Below are positions 34,708 to 44,946 of a DNA stretch of 64,000 bases, one piece after another. This DNA is from Sphingomonas sp. C3-2 (GTDB lineage Bacteria; Pseudomonadota; Alphaproteobacteria; Sphingomonadales; Sphingomonadaceae), in assembly GCF_033025475.1 (NCBI RefSeq), contig NZ_CP130322.1, positions 2,857,001 through 2,921,000 on the forward strand, written 5' to 3'. The translations under genes were made by a program, and so were the position numbers. Positions within the stretch are counted from its first letter, which is position 1, and every line of letters begins with the position of its first letter. The notes under the pieces are model-generated. The model saw nothing but the letters and a program-made list of their open reading frames with translations, did no database searches and was not told the DNA's origin.

Positions 34708-36002
34708 GCTTCTTCCACCGGATAGGCGATCGCCGTCAGCGGCAGCGTGATGGTGACGCTCGCGCCGCCCTCGCGGCGGTTGCGCGCCTCGGCGCGGCCG
34801 CCCAGCTTGCGCAGCACATTGACGAGCAGGAACAGGCCCAGCCCGCCGCCGGGGCGCCCCTTGCTCGAATTATAGGGTTGGCCGAACGCGGCAAGCGTCT
34901 CGGCGGTGAAGCCCGGCCCGCGGTCGTCCACCTCGATCATCAGCGCGTCATTCTCGCGCCGGGCGGTGATCCCGATCCAGTGGGGGGATGCCTCCACCGC
35001 ATTGTCGATGACATTGCCGATCACCTGTTTGAGCGCGGGGTCGGAGACGATGCTCACATCCTCGCCGAACCGGTTTTCATAGTCGAGCGTGCCCGAAAGC
35101 CGCGCGCGCCAGTCGCACACCACGTCGTCCAGAAACCGGTGGATGGTGGTCACCTCGGGTGCCTCGCCGCGCGCCTCGCCGGCCGACATCAAAATGCCGC
35201 TCAGGATATTCTTGCAGCGCGCCAGCTCGCCCTGCATGTCAGCAATGTCTTGCGCCAGTTCCTTGTTCTTGGCGAGCTGCGGCATACGCTGCCAGTCGCC
35301 CAGGATCACCGAGATCGAGGCGAGGGGGGTGCCCAGCTCATGCGCCGCGCCAGACGCGAGCAGCCCCATGCGCACGATATGGTTTTCCTCGGCCGCCTGC
35401 TGGCGGACATGGGCAAGCGCGCCGTCGCTCTCGCGCAGGTTCTTGGTGATGCGGGTGAGGAACTGGACCATCAGCACCGCGATCAGCGCAAAGCACAGGA
35501 TGCGCCCCATGATGAAGATCGGGATGGCGATATTGTCATAGCTCGTCGGGATTTCGAGCGGGCGATAGTCGAACGCCAGCGCAATCAGCAGCACGTTCGT
35601 GATCGCCACGACGATCCACGCGGTCCATGGTTTGAGCAGCATCGCCGCCAGCACGACCTGGAGAAGGAATAGCAGCGCGAACGGATTGGTGATCCCGCCG
35701 CTCAGATGCAGCTGCCACGTCAACGCGCCGACATCGAGGAGGAGCGCTGCGAACAGCTCGGTATTGGCCACCGCGCTGCGGCGGTGGCGCAGCACCGGCA
35801 GGCTGGCAAGGTTGAGCGCGATCAGCAGCGCGGGGACAATGAGCAGTTCGGGGATCGGCAGGCGAATGCCCATCAGCAGATGGACGACCGCGATCGTGAC
35901 CAGTTGCCCGAACACCGCGATCCAGCGCAGCTGGATCAGCAGGTGCATGTTGCGCCGGCCGATATCGGCGATCGGGGGCGCCGCCGCCGGCTGGTCGGTC
36001 AT
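34704..36002 (-). CDS. regB: RegB/PrrB/ActS-type redox-sensing histidine kinase
   Basis: 432 residues: about six N-terminal membrane spans with the conserved quinone-site heptapeptide GGITNPF between spans, the H-box AAHELGTPLA near residue 225, a redox-type cysteine in ELARCKNIL near residue 265, then N-box NVIDNAVEA and G-box GGGLGLF. These are the features by which RegB senses the ubiquinone pool and oxygen. Overlaps surf1 upstream and regA downstream by ATGA, so the kinase is translated with the cytochrome bo3 assembly genes. Confidence 0.93.
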   Translation of the reverse strand: MTDQPAAAPPIADIGRRNMHLLIQLRWIAVFGQLVTIAVVHLLMGIRLPIPELLIVPALLIALNLASLPVLRHRRSAVANTELFAALLLDVGALTWQLHLSGGITNPFALLFLLQVVLAAMLLKPWTAWIVVAITNVLLIALAFDYRPLEIPTSYDNIAIPIFIMGRILCFALIAVLMVQFLTRITKNLRESDGALAHVRQQAAEENHIVRMGLLASGAAHELGTPLASISVILGDWQRMPQLAKNKELAQDIADMQGELARCKNILSGILMSAGEARGEAPEVTTIHRFLDDVVCDWRARLSGTLDYENRFGEDVSIVSDPALKQVIGNVIDNAVEASPHWIGITARRENDALMIEVDDRGPGFTAETLAAFGQPYNSSKGRPGGGLGLFLLVNVLRKLGGRAEARNRREGGASVTITLPLTAIAYPVEEA

Positions 36003-36757
36003 GCCGGGCGCCGCCGTCGTTCATAGCGCGCGACGAAGATCGCGGCGCCCGCGACAAGCGCGGCCAGCGCAAACCAGGTCAGCGCATAGCTCATGTGATT
36101 ATTGGGAAAGCTGAGCACGGTCAGCCCGCCGATCGGGTAGTCACCCGGATTGGGCGTCGCATCGGCGTCGATGAAATAGGGGGCCGTGCGCGGCAACTGG
36201 CGCGCGGCGGCAATGGCGGGCACATCGCGGGAAAACCACCGGTCGGCCGCAGCATCGTTGGTGCGCAGGAATCCGCCCTTGGGTTCGCTCATCCGCATCA
36301 GCCCGGTCACGCTGGCCGGGCCGGAAATCTGGCCTGCCGGGCGCGACGCAGGCGCGCGCTTCTCGGCGGGCACGAAACCCCGGTTGATCAGCACGGTGAA
36401 GCCGGCATCGGTGGTCATGGGCGTCATCACCCAGAAACCGCTGCCACGCGTCGTCACCGCCTGAACCAGCGTCTCGCGATCATGTTGAAAGGTGCCGGTT
36501 ACGATAACCCGGCGATATCCGTCGCGCGCGGCGCTGACGGCGGGCCATTCGGCGGGCCCGGGCGCGGCTATGGGGGGGGCATGAACGCGGGTTTCGATCT
36601 GTTCGATCAGCGCCAGTTTCCAGGCACGTCGTTCAAGCTGCCACACCCCAAGCGCAATCAGGGCTGCAAAGGCGCCGAGGGCCAGATGGCCGAGCAGCGC
36701 CAGTGCAAGTGGCGAGCGCGGAGAGCGCGCAGGATCGCCCGTCTCCGCGCCGCGCAT
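35999..36757 (-). CDS. SURF1-family oxidase assembly protein
   Basis: 252 residues with one membrane span at each end (near residues 20-42 and 222-242) and a periplasmic domain between. SURF1 signatures: GVWQLERRAWKLALI, GFWVMTPM, INRGFVP and FPNNHMSYALTWFALA. SURF1 helps haem insertion into terminal oxidases. The start is the ATG that overlaps the cyoD stop (TGATG); the frame further upstream lies inside cyoD. Position between cyoD and regB suggests it serves this quinol oxidase. Confidence 0.92.
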   Translation of the reverse strand: MRGAETGDPARSPRSPLALALLGHLALGAFAALIALGVWQLERRAWKLALIEQIETRVHAPPIAAPGPAEWPAVSAARDGYRRVIVTGTFQHDRETLVQAVTTRGSGFWVMTPMTTDAGFTVLINRGFVPAEKRAPASRPAGQISGPASVTGLMRMSEPKGGFLRTNDAAADRWFSRDVPAIAAARQLPRTAPYFIDADATPNPGDYPIGGLTVLSFPNNHMSYALTWFALAALVAGAAIFVARYERRRRPA

Positions 36758-37149
36758 CACGGCATTTGGCTCATGTCGTGCATGGGCATCATGTTCGTGT
36801 TCAGATGGTACATGACCCAAAGCGATCCGGCGAGCGCGATAACCACGATCACGATCGTAAAGATCAGAGCCATCATCGTCCAGCCGCCTTCCGAACGACC
36901 GTTCATGTGCAGGAAGTAGACCATGTGGACGATCATCTGAACCGCGGCCAGGCCCATGATGATGAAACCGGTCAGCTGGTTGTCGCCCAGCGTGCCCGTC
37001 ATCACCAGCCAGAAGGGGATGGCTGTCAGGATAACCGACAGCCCGAACCCGATCATGTAGCTGCCCATGGTGCCATGGGAATGGCCATCGTCGTGATGAT
37101 GGTCGTCATGACCATGACCGTGATGGTCGGTGTGGGTGGCATTGCTCAT
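36757..37149 (-). CDS. cyoD: CyoD, cytochrome bo3 ubiquinol oxidase subunit IV
   Basis: 130 residues: a His/Asp-rich cytoplasmic N-terminus (about 15 histidines in the first 35 residues) followed by three membrane spans (SYMIGFGLSVILTAIPFWLV, GFIIMGLAAVQMIVHMVYFLHM, MMALIFTIVIVVIALAGSLWVM). The GWTMMALIFT-type third span and overall order match CyoD. Overlaps cyoC (ATGA) and surf1. The histidine-rich head is longer than in E. coli CyoD and might bind metal. Confidence 0.93.
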   Translation of the reverse strand: MSNATHTDHHGHGHDDHHHDDGHSHGTMGSYMIGFGLSVILTAIPFWLVMTGTLGDNQLTGFIIMGLAAVQMIVHMVYFLHMNGRSEGGWTMMALIFTIVIVVIALAGSLWVMYHLNTNMMPMHDMSQMP

Positions 37150-37775
37150 CGCAGCATCCCCATCAGATAGACAAAGGTGAAGACGCCGATCCAGATGACG
37201 TCGAGGAAGTGCCAGAACAGGCTGAGGCACATCAGGCGACGCTTATTGGCCTGGATCAGGCCGCGGCGCGACACCTGCACCATCAGCGTCACCAGCCAGA
37301 TGGTGCCGAAGGTGACGTGCAGGCCGTGCGTGGCGACCAGCGTGAAGAAGGACGACAGGAACGCCGAACGCTGCGGGGTCGCGCCGATATGGATCAGGTG
37401 CGCGAACTCGTAGAGTTCGATGGCGAGGAACGCGAGGCCGAACAGGCCGGTAATGGCCAGCCAGCCCTGCGTCGCGCCGACCTTGTTCTTCTCCATCGCC
37501 AGCATGGCAAAGCCATAGGTGATCGACGAGAAGAGCAGCATCGCGGTGTTGAGCGCGATGAGGTTGAGGTCGAACAGGTCCTTCGGGGCGGGCCCGCCGG
37601 CATAATTGCCGCCGAGCACCGCATAGGTGGCGAAGAGGATCGCGAAGATGAGACAGTCGCTCATCAGGTACATCCAGAAGCCCAGCATGGTGCTGTGGCC
37701 CTCGGGAAGGTGCGGTTCCTCTTCGAGGTGGTAGACCGGCGATCCCGCCGGCGCGGTCATGGTTGCACTGCTCAT
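37146..37775 (-). CDS. cyoC: CyoC, cytochrome bo3 ubiquinol oxidase subunit III
   Basis: 209 residues with five membrane spans, the short form of haem-copper oxidase subunit III found in quinol oxidases. Conserved FWMYLMSDCLIFAILFATYAV, ELYEFAHLI, ATHGLHVTFGTIWL and SLFWHFLDVIWIGVFTFVYL. It starts four bases after the cyoB stop. Confidence 0.95.
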   Translation of the reverse strand: MSSATMTAPAGSPVYHLEEEPHLPEGHSTMLGFWMYLMSDCLIFAILFATYAVLGGNYAGGPAPKDLFDLNLIALNTAMLLFSSITYGFAMLAMEKNKVGATQGWLAITGLFGLAFLAIELYEFAHLIHIGATPQRSAFLSSFFTLVATHGLHVTFGTIWLVTLMVQVSRRGLIQANKRRLMCLSLFWHFLDVIWIGVFTFVYLMGMLR

Positions 37776-37779
37776 GGGG

Positions 37780-39780
37780 TCAGCCCTTCGCTGCGAGCAG
37801 CTTGGTCCGCTCGTCCTCTGCGCGCGTCACATCCTCGACAGGAATGTAGAAATCGCGCTTGTAGTTGAAGGTATGGGCGATCGCGACGGCGATCACGCCA
37901 GCGAAGCTGAGCGCTGCAAGCCACCAGATGTACCAGATCAGGGCAAAGCCGCAGACCGTCGACAGACCGGCCAGGATGATCCCCGCGCCCGTGTTGCTGG
38001 GCATGTGGATCGCCTTGAAGCCGCTGGTGGGCCGCTTGTAACCGTTCTTCTTCATGTCGGCATAGGCGTCGTTGTCGTACACCACCGGCGTGAAGGCGAA
38101 GTTGTAATCAGGCGGCGGCGACGAGGTTGCCCATTCGAGCGTGCGGCCGTTCCAGGGATCGCCGGTCTCGTCACGCAGCTCGTCGCGCTTCAGATAGCTG
38201 ACGACGAACTGGACGAGCATTGCCGCGATGCCGACGGCGATGATCGCCGCGCCAACCGCTGCAACGACGAACCAGATCTGGAGCGACGGATCGTCGAACA
38301 CGCGCATACGGCGCGTCACGCCCATCAGGCCGAGGATGTAGAGCGGCATGAACGCCATCCAGAAGCCGACAACCCAGCACCAGAACGACACCTTGCCCCA
38401 GAACACGTCGAGCTTGAAGCCGAACGCCTTGGGCCACCAATAGTTGATTGCGGCGAAGAGGCCGAAGAGCACGCCGCCGATGATCACGTTGTGGAAGTGC
38501 GCGATCAGGAACAGCGAGTTGTGGAGGACGAAGTCCGCCGGCGGAACCGCGAGCAGAACGCCGGTCATGCCGCCGACGACGAAGGTGAGCATGAATGCCA
38601 CCGTCCACATCATGGGCAGGTCGAAGCGGACACGGCCGCGGTACATGGTGAAGAGCCAGTTGAACAGTTTCGCACCCGTCGGGATCGAGATGATCATCGT
38701 CGTGATGCCGAAGAAGCTGTTGACGCTGGCGCCAGAGCCCATGGTGAAGAAGTGGTGGAGCCAGACGAGGTACGACAGCACCATGATGCAGACGGTCGCG
38801 TAGACCATCGAGGTGTAGCCGAACAGGCGCTTGCCCGAGAAGGTGGACGCGACTTCGGAGAAGACGCCAAACAGCGGCAGGATCAGGATGTACACCTCGG
38901 GGTGACCCCAGATCCAGATCAGGTTGACGTACATCATGGCGTTGCCGCCAAAGTCGTTGGTGAAGAAGTTGGTGCCGACATAGCGGTCAAGCGACAGCAG
39001 GGCCAGCGTGGCGGTGAGGATGGGGAAGGAGGCGACGATCAGGATGTTCGCGCACAGCGACGTCCAGGTGAAAACGGGCATCTTCATGAAGGACATGCCC
39101 GGCGCGCGCATCTTGACGATGGTTGCGATCAGGTTGATGCCCGACAATGTCGTGCCGACGCCGGCTATCTGTAGCGCCCAGATATAATAGTCCACACCGG
39201 TGGCCGGGCTGTAATCGATCCCCGACAGCGGCGGATAGGCAAGCCAGCCGGTCTGGGCGAATTCGCCCACGAACAGCGAGACCATCACCAGCACTGCGCC
39301 GGCGGCCGTCATCCAGAAGCTGAAGTTGTTGAGGAACGGGAACGAAACGTCGCGCGCGCCGATCTGGAGCGGGACGACATAGTTCATCAGGCCGGTAATG
39401 AACGGCATCGCCACGAAGAAGATCATGATCACGCCGTGGGCGGTGAAGATCTGGTCGTAGTGATGGGCGTTCAGATAGCCTTCCGAACCGCCAAAGGCCA
39501 TCGCCTGCTGGAGGCGCATCATGATTGCGTCGGCAAAGCCGCGCAGGAACATCACAAGCCCCAGCACCATGTACATGATGCCGATCTTCTTGTGATCGAC
39601 GCTCGTGAACCACTCTTTCCAGAGATAGCCCCAGAGCCGGAACTTGGTCAGCGTCGCGACGAGCGCGAGGCCGCCCAGCACCACCGCGCAGAATGTCGCG
39701 ACGACGATGGGTTCGTGAAGTGGGAGCGCGTCCCACGACAGACGACCAAAGATCATCTGTGTTGTGGATAGGTCAGACAT
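37780..39780 (-). CDS. cyoB: CyoB, cytochrome bo3 ubiquinol oxidase subunit I
   Basis: Catalytic subunit (666 residues) that reduces oxygen with electrons from ubiquinol and pumps protons. Visible: the high-affinity quinol site residues in RGFADA (Arg and Asp) and HHYDQIF (His, Gln), the CuB ligand and cross-linked tyrosine in [17 protein letters not shown], the K-channel region and the haem ligands in [12 protein letters not shown]. Five bases separate it from cyoA. Confidence 0.97.
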   Translation of the reverse strand: MSDLSTTQMIFGRLSWDALPLHEPIVVATFCAVVLGGLALVATLTKFRLWGYLWKEWFTSVDHKKIGIMYMVLGLVMFLRGFADAIMMRLQQAMAFGGSEGYLNAHHYDQIFTAHGVIMIFFVAMPFITGLMNYVVPLQIGARDVSFPFLNNFSFWMTAAGAVLVMVSLFVGEFAQTGWLAYPPLSGIDYSPATGVDYYIWALQIAGVGTTLSGINLIATIVKMRAPGMSFMKMPVFTWTSLCANILIVASFPILTATLALLSLDRYVGTNFFTNDFGGNAMMYVNLIWIWGHPEVYILILPLFGVFSEVASTFSGKRLFGYTSMVYATVCIMVLSYLVWLHHFFTMGSGASVNSFFGITTMIISIPTGAKLFNWLFTMYRGRVRFDLPMMWTVAFMLTFVVGGMTGVLLAVPPADFVLHNSLFLIAHFHNVIIGGVLFGLFAAINYWWPKAFGFKLDVFWGKVSFWCWVVGFWMAFMPLYILGLMGVTRRMRVFDDPSLQIWFVVAAVGAAIIAVGIAAMLVQFVVSYLKRDELRDETGDPWNGRTLEWATSSPPPDYNFAFTPVVYDNDAYADMKKNGYKRPTSGFKAIHMPSNTGAGIILAGLSTVCGFALIWYIWWLAALSFAGVIAVAIAHTFNYKRDFYIPVEDVTRAEDERTKLLAAKG

Positions 39781-39785
39781 ATCTC

Positions 39786-40898
39786 TTACCGATGCTGCGC
39801 CGGCGCATGCGCGCCCGCGTGAGAGCTGTGGTCAGGTGCCGGAGCGGCGGCCTGATCACCCTGTGCCTTTTCCGGGGCTGCGCCGTGCTCGGCATGGTCC
39901 AGCTTGTGACCCGCCGGCGTGTCGTAGCTCAGGCCGTCAATGTCATGGATGGCGTCCTTGCCGCCGCCGCCCATGGCGTCGACGTGCATGACGTCCTTCA
40001 TGCAGCGCTGGCCGGGGCGGGCGCACAGGTTGACGATGGCGTCGAACAGGGTGGGGTCCACATTCGCGTAACGCTGTACGGGCACCTTCTCGCTCGGCTT
40101 TTCCAGCACGACATAGGTCGGGCGATCGAGCGCGGACTTGCCAGTTTTCACGTCGCTCACCCACTTGTCGAAGCCGGCGGCGTCGAGCGAGTGGAAGCGG
40201 AAGCGCATGTGAGAGAAGCCAGCGCCGCTATAGTTGGCCGAGAAGCCAGCGAAATCGCCGGTTTTGTTCGCCACTGCGTGCAGCTTGGTCTGCATGCCGG
40301 GCATGGCATAGATCTGGCCTGCAAGCGCGGGCACGTAGAACGAGTTCATGACCGTCGATGCGGTCAGCTTGAATTCGATGGGGGTGTTCACCGGCGCGGC
40401 CAGTTCATTGACCGTCGCGATGCCCAGATCGGGATAGATGAACAGCCATTTCCAGTCCATGGCGACCACCTCGACCCGGAAGGGCTTGGTGTTGGGATCG
40501 ACCTTGGTCTGCGCGTCGATGCGATCGAGCGGGCGGTAGGGGTCCAGTCGGTGCGTGCTCACCCAGGTAAGCGCGCCGAGGACGATGATGATGAGGAGCG
40601 GTACGGACCAGATGACCAGCTCAAGCTTGGTCGAATGATCCCAATCGGGATCATAGTCCTTTTCGGCCGCCTTGTTCGCCGCGCGATAACGCCAGGCGAA
40701 CAGGACGGTCAGCACCATGACAGGGACGATGACGAGCAGCATCAACGCGGTCGAGATCAAAATCAGATCGCGTTGCTGCACCGCAATATCGCCCGACGGG
40801 TTCATCACGACCCAATCGCAGCCAGCGAGCGGCAGCAACAGGGCCGGTGCAGACCAACGGAAAATCCGCGTCTGCAAGGGGGTGATACACTTAGCCAT
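39786..40898 (-). CDS. cyoA: CyoA, cytochrome bo3 ubiquinol oxidase subunit II
   Basis: 370-residue lipoprotein (lipobox LPLAGC) with two membrane spans and a cupredoxin domain. The CuA cysteine motif is absent, which distinguishes a quinol oxidase from a cytochrome c oxidase. It ends in a tail of about 45 residues rich in His, Ala and Pro ([15 protein letters not shown]), absent from E. coli CyoA. MAKCITPL is chosen as start; the upstream frame has no signal features. First gene of the seven-gene run ending with regA. Confidence 0.95.
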   Translation of the reverse strand: MAKCITPLQTRIFRWSAPALLLPLAGCDWVVMNPSGDIAVQQRDLILISTALMLLVIVPVMVLTVLFAWRYRAANKAAEKDYDPDWDHSTKLELVIWSVPLLIIIVLGALTWVSTHRLDPYRPLDRIDAQTKVDPNTKPFRVEVVAMDWKWLFIYPDLGIATVNELAAPVNTPIEFKLTASTVMNSFYVPALAGQIYAMPGMQTKLHAVANKTGDFAGFSANYSGAGFSHMRFRFHSLDAAGFDKWVSDVKTGKSALDRPTYVVLEKPSEKVPVQRYANVDPTLFDAIVNLCARPGQRCMKDVMHVDAMGGGGKDAIHDIDGLSYDTPAGHKLDHAEHGAAPEKAQGDQAAAPAPDHSSHAGAHAPAQHR

Positions 40899-41086
40899 GA
40901 CGCGCGCCCTAGGACGCTGGCAAGCAAGTTGCCATTGGACACTTTGTCCAACTTGCTGCACCTGCAAAAAATGCTAGAGGCGTGGGATACTGCTTAGATT
41001 CTGCGCATTTTGGGTTATGATGCCCGAGTCTGGCCGCCTGCAGATAAAGATATCGCTTCGGCGGCTCGTACTAAGGAGTGGAGCCT

Positions 41087-42421
41087 ATGAATGCGCAGGC
41101 CAATGCCTTCACTTCCACGCAGATGGAAGGGGACGCGCGCAAGATCAATACGCGAGATCACAACCCGATCTCGCCCGGTGATATTTCCGTCGGCGTCATA
41201 ATCGGCCGGACGTCGGAATTTTTCGATTTCTTCGTTTATGCCATTGCGTCGGTGCTCGTCTTTCCGAGCCTTGTCTTTCCCTATGTCGATGCCCTGACGG
41301 GCACGCTCTATTCCTTCGCAATTTTCGCCGTTGCCTTCATCACGCGGCCGCTCGGATCGTTCATCTTCATGGCGGTCGACCGGAATTATGGCCGCGGCAC
41401 CAAGCTCACCATCGCGATGTTCCTGCTCGGCGGATCGACCGCGGCGATCGCGTTTCTGCCCGGGTATGAAACCGTTGGCCATGCCTCGGCGGTGATGCTC
41501 ATCCTGCTGCGCGCGGGGCAGGGGCTGGCGCTTGGCGGGGCATGGGACGGGCTCGCCTCGCTGCTCGCGCTCAACGCGCCCGAAAACCGCCGTGGCTGGT
41601 ATGCGATGATCCCGCAATTGGGCGCGCCGCTCGGCCTGCTCGTCGCCTCGGGGCTCTTCGCCTATTTCGTCGCCGCGCTCTCGACCGAGGATTTCCTCAG
41701 CTGGGGCTGGCGCTACCCGTTCTTCGTGGCCTTTGCGATCAACGTCGTCGCGCTCTTCGCGCGGCTGCGTATCGTCGTCACCAAGGAATTCGAAACGCTG
41801 TTCGACAGCCGCGATCTCCAGCCCACGCGCATCGGCGAAACGCTGAAGAACGAGGGGCAGAACGTCGTGCTCGGCGCCTTTGCGCCGCTGGCCAGCTTTG
41901 CGCTGTTCCACATGGTCACGGTGTTCCCGCTGTCCTGGGTCTATCTCTTCACCCCGGAAAATCCCGCGCGTTTCCTGCTGATCGAGATGGTCGGCGCGTG
42001 CTTCGGCATCCTCGCCATCGCGGCCTCGGGCCAGCTCGCGGATCGCCTTGGCCGCCGCACGCTGCTCGCCTTTTCGGCGGCCGGCATCGCGGTGTTCAGC
42101 GGGTTCGCGCCGCAGCTGCTTGACGGCGGCTATGTGGGCGAGGCGCTGTTCATGATCCTCGGCTTCACGCTGCTGGGGCTTGCCTTTGGCCAATCCTCGG
42201 GCGCGGTCGCGTCGAATTTCTCGACCACCTACCGCTATACCGGGGCGGCGCTCACCTCCGATCTTGCCTGGCTATTCGGGGCGGGCTTCGCGCCGCTGGT
42301 GGCGCTCCTGCTTTCCACCCAGTTCGGGCTGGTTTCGGCGGGGGCCTATCTGCTCTCGGGCGCGATCGCCACGCTGATCGCGCTCTGGGTCAACAAGGGT
42401 CTTGCCCAGCGCATGACCTGA
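41087..42421 (+). CDS. MFS transporter, metabolite:proton symporter type
   Basis: 444 residues with 12 membrane spans. The segment GRTSEFFDFFVYAIASVLVFPSLVFP and the loop GSFIFMAVDRNYGRGTKLT are typical of the MHS group (alpha-ketoglutarate, proline/betaine, shikimate symporters); LADRLGRRTLL marks the second-half signature. AGGAG nine bases upstream fixes the ATG. Divergent from cyoA. The substrate cannot be told. Confidence 0.88.
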   Translation: MNAQANAFTSTQMEGDARKINTRDHNPISPGDISVGVIIGRTSEFFDFFVYAIASVLVFPSLVFPYVDALTGTLYSFAIFAVAFITRPLGSFIFMAVDRNYGRGTKLTIAMFLLGGSTAAIAFLPGYETVGHASAVMLILLRAGQGLALGGAWDGLASLLALNAPENRRGWYAMIPQLGAPLGLLVASGLFAYFVAALSTEDFLSWGWRYPFFVAFAINVVALFARLRIVVTKEFETLFDSRDLQPTRIGETLKNEGQNVVLGAFAPLASFALFHMVTVFPLSWVYLFTPENPARFLLIEMVGACFGILAIAASGQLADRLGRRTLLAFSAAGIAVFSGFAPQLLDGGYVGEALFMILGFTLLGLAFGQSSGAVASNFSTTYRYTGAALTSDLAWLFGAGFAPLVALLLSTQFGLVSAGAYLLSGAIATLIALWVNKGLAQRMT

Positions 42422-42728
42422 TTGTCCCTGGCTGTCTTTGTGCATGCCCGTCGCCTCCCGGCGGCGGGCATGTTGCTGTCACGCGCCGCCGAACCTCCAG
42501 GGGGGGGGCGCTCGCCACGGCTGCCTGTGACGCCAGGCCGCCCCATTGGCGTCGATGCCAAGCCTTCGGCCCGGGAGTTTGCTTCCTGCAGGCCATGTTG
42601 GGCAACTTTCGGAACCCTCTTCTCGCTTTTTTTTGAGCGTGCCTTGTCTCGTATCCCGAAAGAATACATATAAAGTTATATGTACGGTATCGTACGTATA
42701 TACATAATAAGTACAAAGTCGGGGACGT
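42422..42728. promoter_or_regulatory. intergenic stretch with terminator-like stem and AT-rich palindromes
   Basis: No gene seen. After the transporter stop there is a thirteen-pair stem CATGCCCGTCGCC / GGCGGCGGGCATG with a four-base loop (42443-42472), a likely transcription end without a U-tract. The last 70 bases are strikingly AT-rich for this genome and hold TACATATAA-AG-TTATATGTA (42665-42684) followed by GTACG-GTAT-CGTAC (42682-42695), both perfect; these lie 35-65 bases before the GGDEF-EAL start codon and look like operators or a promoter core. Confidence 0.55.
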
Positions 42729-44900
42729 ATGAAAACCTGTGGCCTTGTCGATGGGGAAAAAGACAGGATTACCAGCCCTATAGTCGTCAATGATGACGAT
42801 TATGCGGCCGATCAGGCTGGCGAGCTGACGGCCTATAAGGCCGCACTCGAGGAACTGGCAATCGTCGCGATCTGCGACAGGAATGGCCGGATCAGCCACG
42901 TAAACGACCAGTTCTGCAAGATCAGCCAATATGAACGATCCGAACTAATCGGGCAGAAACACAGCCTGATCAATTCGGGCTATCACCCCCGCGATTTCTT
43001 CGCCGCGATGTGGAAGACGATCACCAGCGGCCAGCGCTGGCGCGGCGAAATCTGCAATCTTGCCAAGAATGGCGAATATTATTGGGTCGATACCACGATC
43101 GCGCCGATACTTACCGCATCGGGGCGGATAGATGGTTTTATTTCCATCCGGTTCGACATCACCAAGCGCAAGCTTGCCGAATCCGCGCTGATGATCGAAG
43201 TCAATCGCCGCGGCCGTGCCGAGGCGATGCTCCGCGAAATCGTCGAGACGATCCCCGACGGCATCGCCGCCTATGATTCCGACGACAAGCTGCTGCTCAG
43301 CAACCGCGCTTTTCGCGAATTCTATGCCGAGGCGGCCCCCGCGATCACCGAGGGGGCAAGCCGCGACAGCATCGAGCAATATGCCGCCCAGCACGGCCAG
43401 TTCCGCCCCCAGCCGCGCCTGCCCGCATGGGATCGCCCACGCCGCCGCAAGGGCGATGCAGCCAGGGCCAATATCCGCCAGTTGCGCGATGGCCGCTGGC
43501 TCCAGTTGCAGGAACGCCATTCGCAGGCCGGGCGCCTCATCACCATCTGCACCGATGTCAGCGGCATCAAGAATGCCGAGTTGCTGATCAAGCATCAGGC
43601 CGAACGCGATAGCCTGACCGGGCTCGCCAACCGCGCGACCTTCCAGAATGCGCTGCTGCGCGTGCTCGCGGGCACCGAACGCGTCAAGCCGCGGGGCGCG
43701 CTGCTGCTCATCGATCTTGATCAGTTCAAGACGGTCAATGACCGGCTCGGCCATGACGCGGGCGATGATCTGTTGATCGAGATCGGCCAGCGGCTTGAAC
43801 GCGCGGTCCGGGGGCAGGATGTCGTCGCGCGGCTGGGGGGCGATGAGTTCGCGGTCATCCTTGGCGGGCTATCGACCCGTGCCGAAATGCTGGCGGCGGT
43901 CGAACGCATCCAGGCGGGGTTTCAAACGCCGGTCAAGCTTGGTCGCCGCGAGGTCTCGATCAGTTGCAGCATCGGGATCGCGACCTTCCCGCGCGATGGG
44001 CGCAGCCCCAAGGCGCTGCTCAAAAATGCCGATATGGCGCTTTATGACGCCAAGGCGCATGGCCGCAACACGCACAGTTTCTTCCGGCCCGCGCTGCGCG
44101 CACGCCTCATCCGCCGCGACGACATGGCCGATGCGCTGCGCAAGGCGTTGGACGATGGGCAGATCGACGTCGCGCTCCAGCCCCAGGTCAGCATGGCGAG
44201 CGGCGACATTGTCGGGTTCGAGGCGCTCGCCCGCTGGACGCACAAGGGGCGCGATATTTCACCCGCCGAATTCATCCCCGTCAGCGAGGAAAGCGGACTG
44301 GTCGGGCTGCTCGGCGATATGGTGCTCGACCGCGCGATGGCGCGGCTGATGGAACTGCGCGCCAAGGGGCTGGCGGGGCGCTGGCTCTCGGTCAATTTCG
44401 CGGCCGCGCAACTCAAGGCAGAGGGCTTTGTCGAACGCCTGTCGGAAAAGCTTGCACGCCAGGGGCTCACCCCGTCGGATCTTGATATCGAGGTGACCGA
44501 AAAGGTGCTGTTCGACAGCGCCACCGGCCGCATCCGGCAGACGCTGACCGATCTGCACGGGCAGGGGTTCAAGATCACGCTTGACGATTTCGGCACGGGC
44601 TATGCCTCGCTCTCGCATCTCCAGCAATTTCCGGTCAGCCGGTTGAAGATCGACCAGAGCTTCGTCCGCAACCTGACCGCCAATCCGATGAACGCCGCCA
44701 TCCCGATCGCGATCGTCAATCTCGCGCATAATCTGGGGATGGATGTGGTGGCGGAGGGGATCGAGACGCGCGCGCAGTTCGACATTCTGAAGCAGCATGG
44801 CTGCGATTTGGGGCAGGGCTATCTGCTCGGGCGGCCCCTGCGCGGGGCGGAACTGACGGGGTTCGCGACGGCCAATATCGGTGGGGACGCGGCTGGCTAG
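42729..44900 (+). CDS. PAS-PAS-GGDEF-EAL c-di-GMP signalling protein
   Basis: 723 residues, soluble. PAS 1 near residues 35-150 (NGEYYWVDTTIAPI, ending in DITKRK) and a second PAS-like region near 165-285 (GIAAYDSDDKLLLSNRAFREF). The GGDEF domain from about 290 keeps DLDQFKTVND and the active-site RLGGDEF. The EAL domain from about 465 keeps FEALARW, NFAAAQL, EVTEKV and DDFGTGYASL, and QGYLLGRP near the end, so both cyclase and phosphodiesterase could be active. The PAS domains point to redox or ligand sensing. Confidence 0.92.
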   Translation: MKTCGLVDGEKDRITSPIVVNDDDYAADQAGELTAYKAALEELAIVAICDRNGRISHVNDQFCKISQYERSELIGQKHSLINSGYHPRDFFAAMWKTITSGQRWRGEICNLAKNGEYYWVDTTIAPILTASGRIDGFISIRFDITKRKLAESALMIEVNRRGRAEAMLREIVETIPDGIAAYDSDDKLLLSNRAFREFYAEAAPAITEGASRDSIEQYAAQHGQFRPQPRLPAWDRPRRRKGDAARANIRQLRDGRWLQLQERHSQAGRLITICTDVSGIKNAELLIKHQAERDSLTGLANRATFQNALLRVLAGTERVKPRGALLLIDLDQFKTVNDRLGHDAGDDLLIEIGQRLERAVRGQDVVARLGGDEFAVILGGLSTRAEMLAAVERIQAGFQTPVKLGRREVSISCSIGIATFPRDGRSPKALLKNADMALYDAKAHGRNTHSFFRPALRARLIRRDDMADALRKALDDGQIDVALQPQVSMASGDIVGFEALARWTHKGRDISPAEFIPVSEESGLVGLLGDMVLDRAMARLMELRAKGLAGRWLSVNFAAAQLKAEGFVERLSEKLARQGLTPSDLDIEVTEKVLFDSATGRIRQTLTDLHGQGFKITLDDFGTGYASLSHLQQFPVSRLKIDQSFVRNLTANPMNAAIPIAIVNLAHNLGMDVVAEGIETRAQFDILKQHGCDLGQGYLLGRPLRGAELTGFATANIGGDAAG

Positions 44901-44946
44901 ATTTTGAACCAGCAGCATCGATCGGACATTTTTGGGGGAAGTGACG

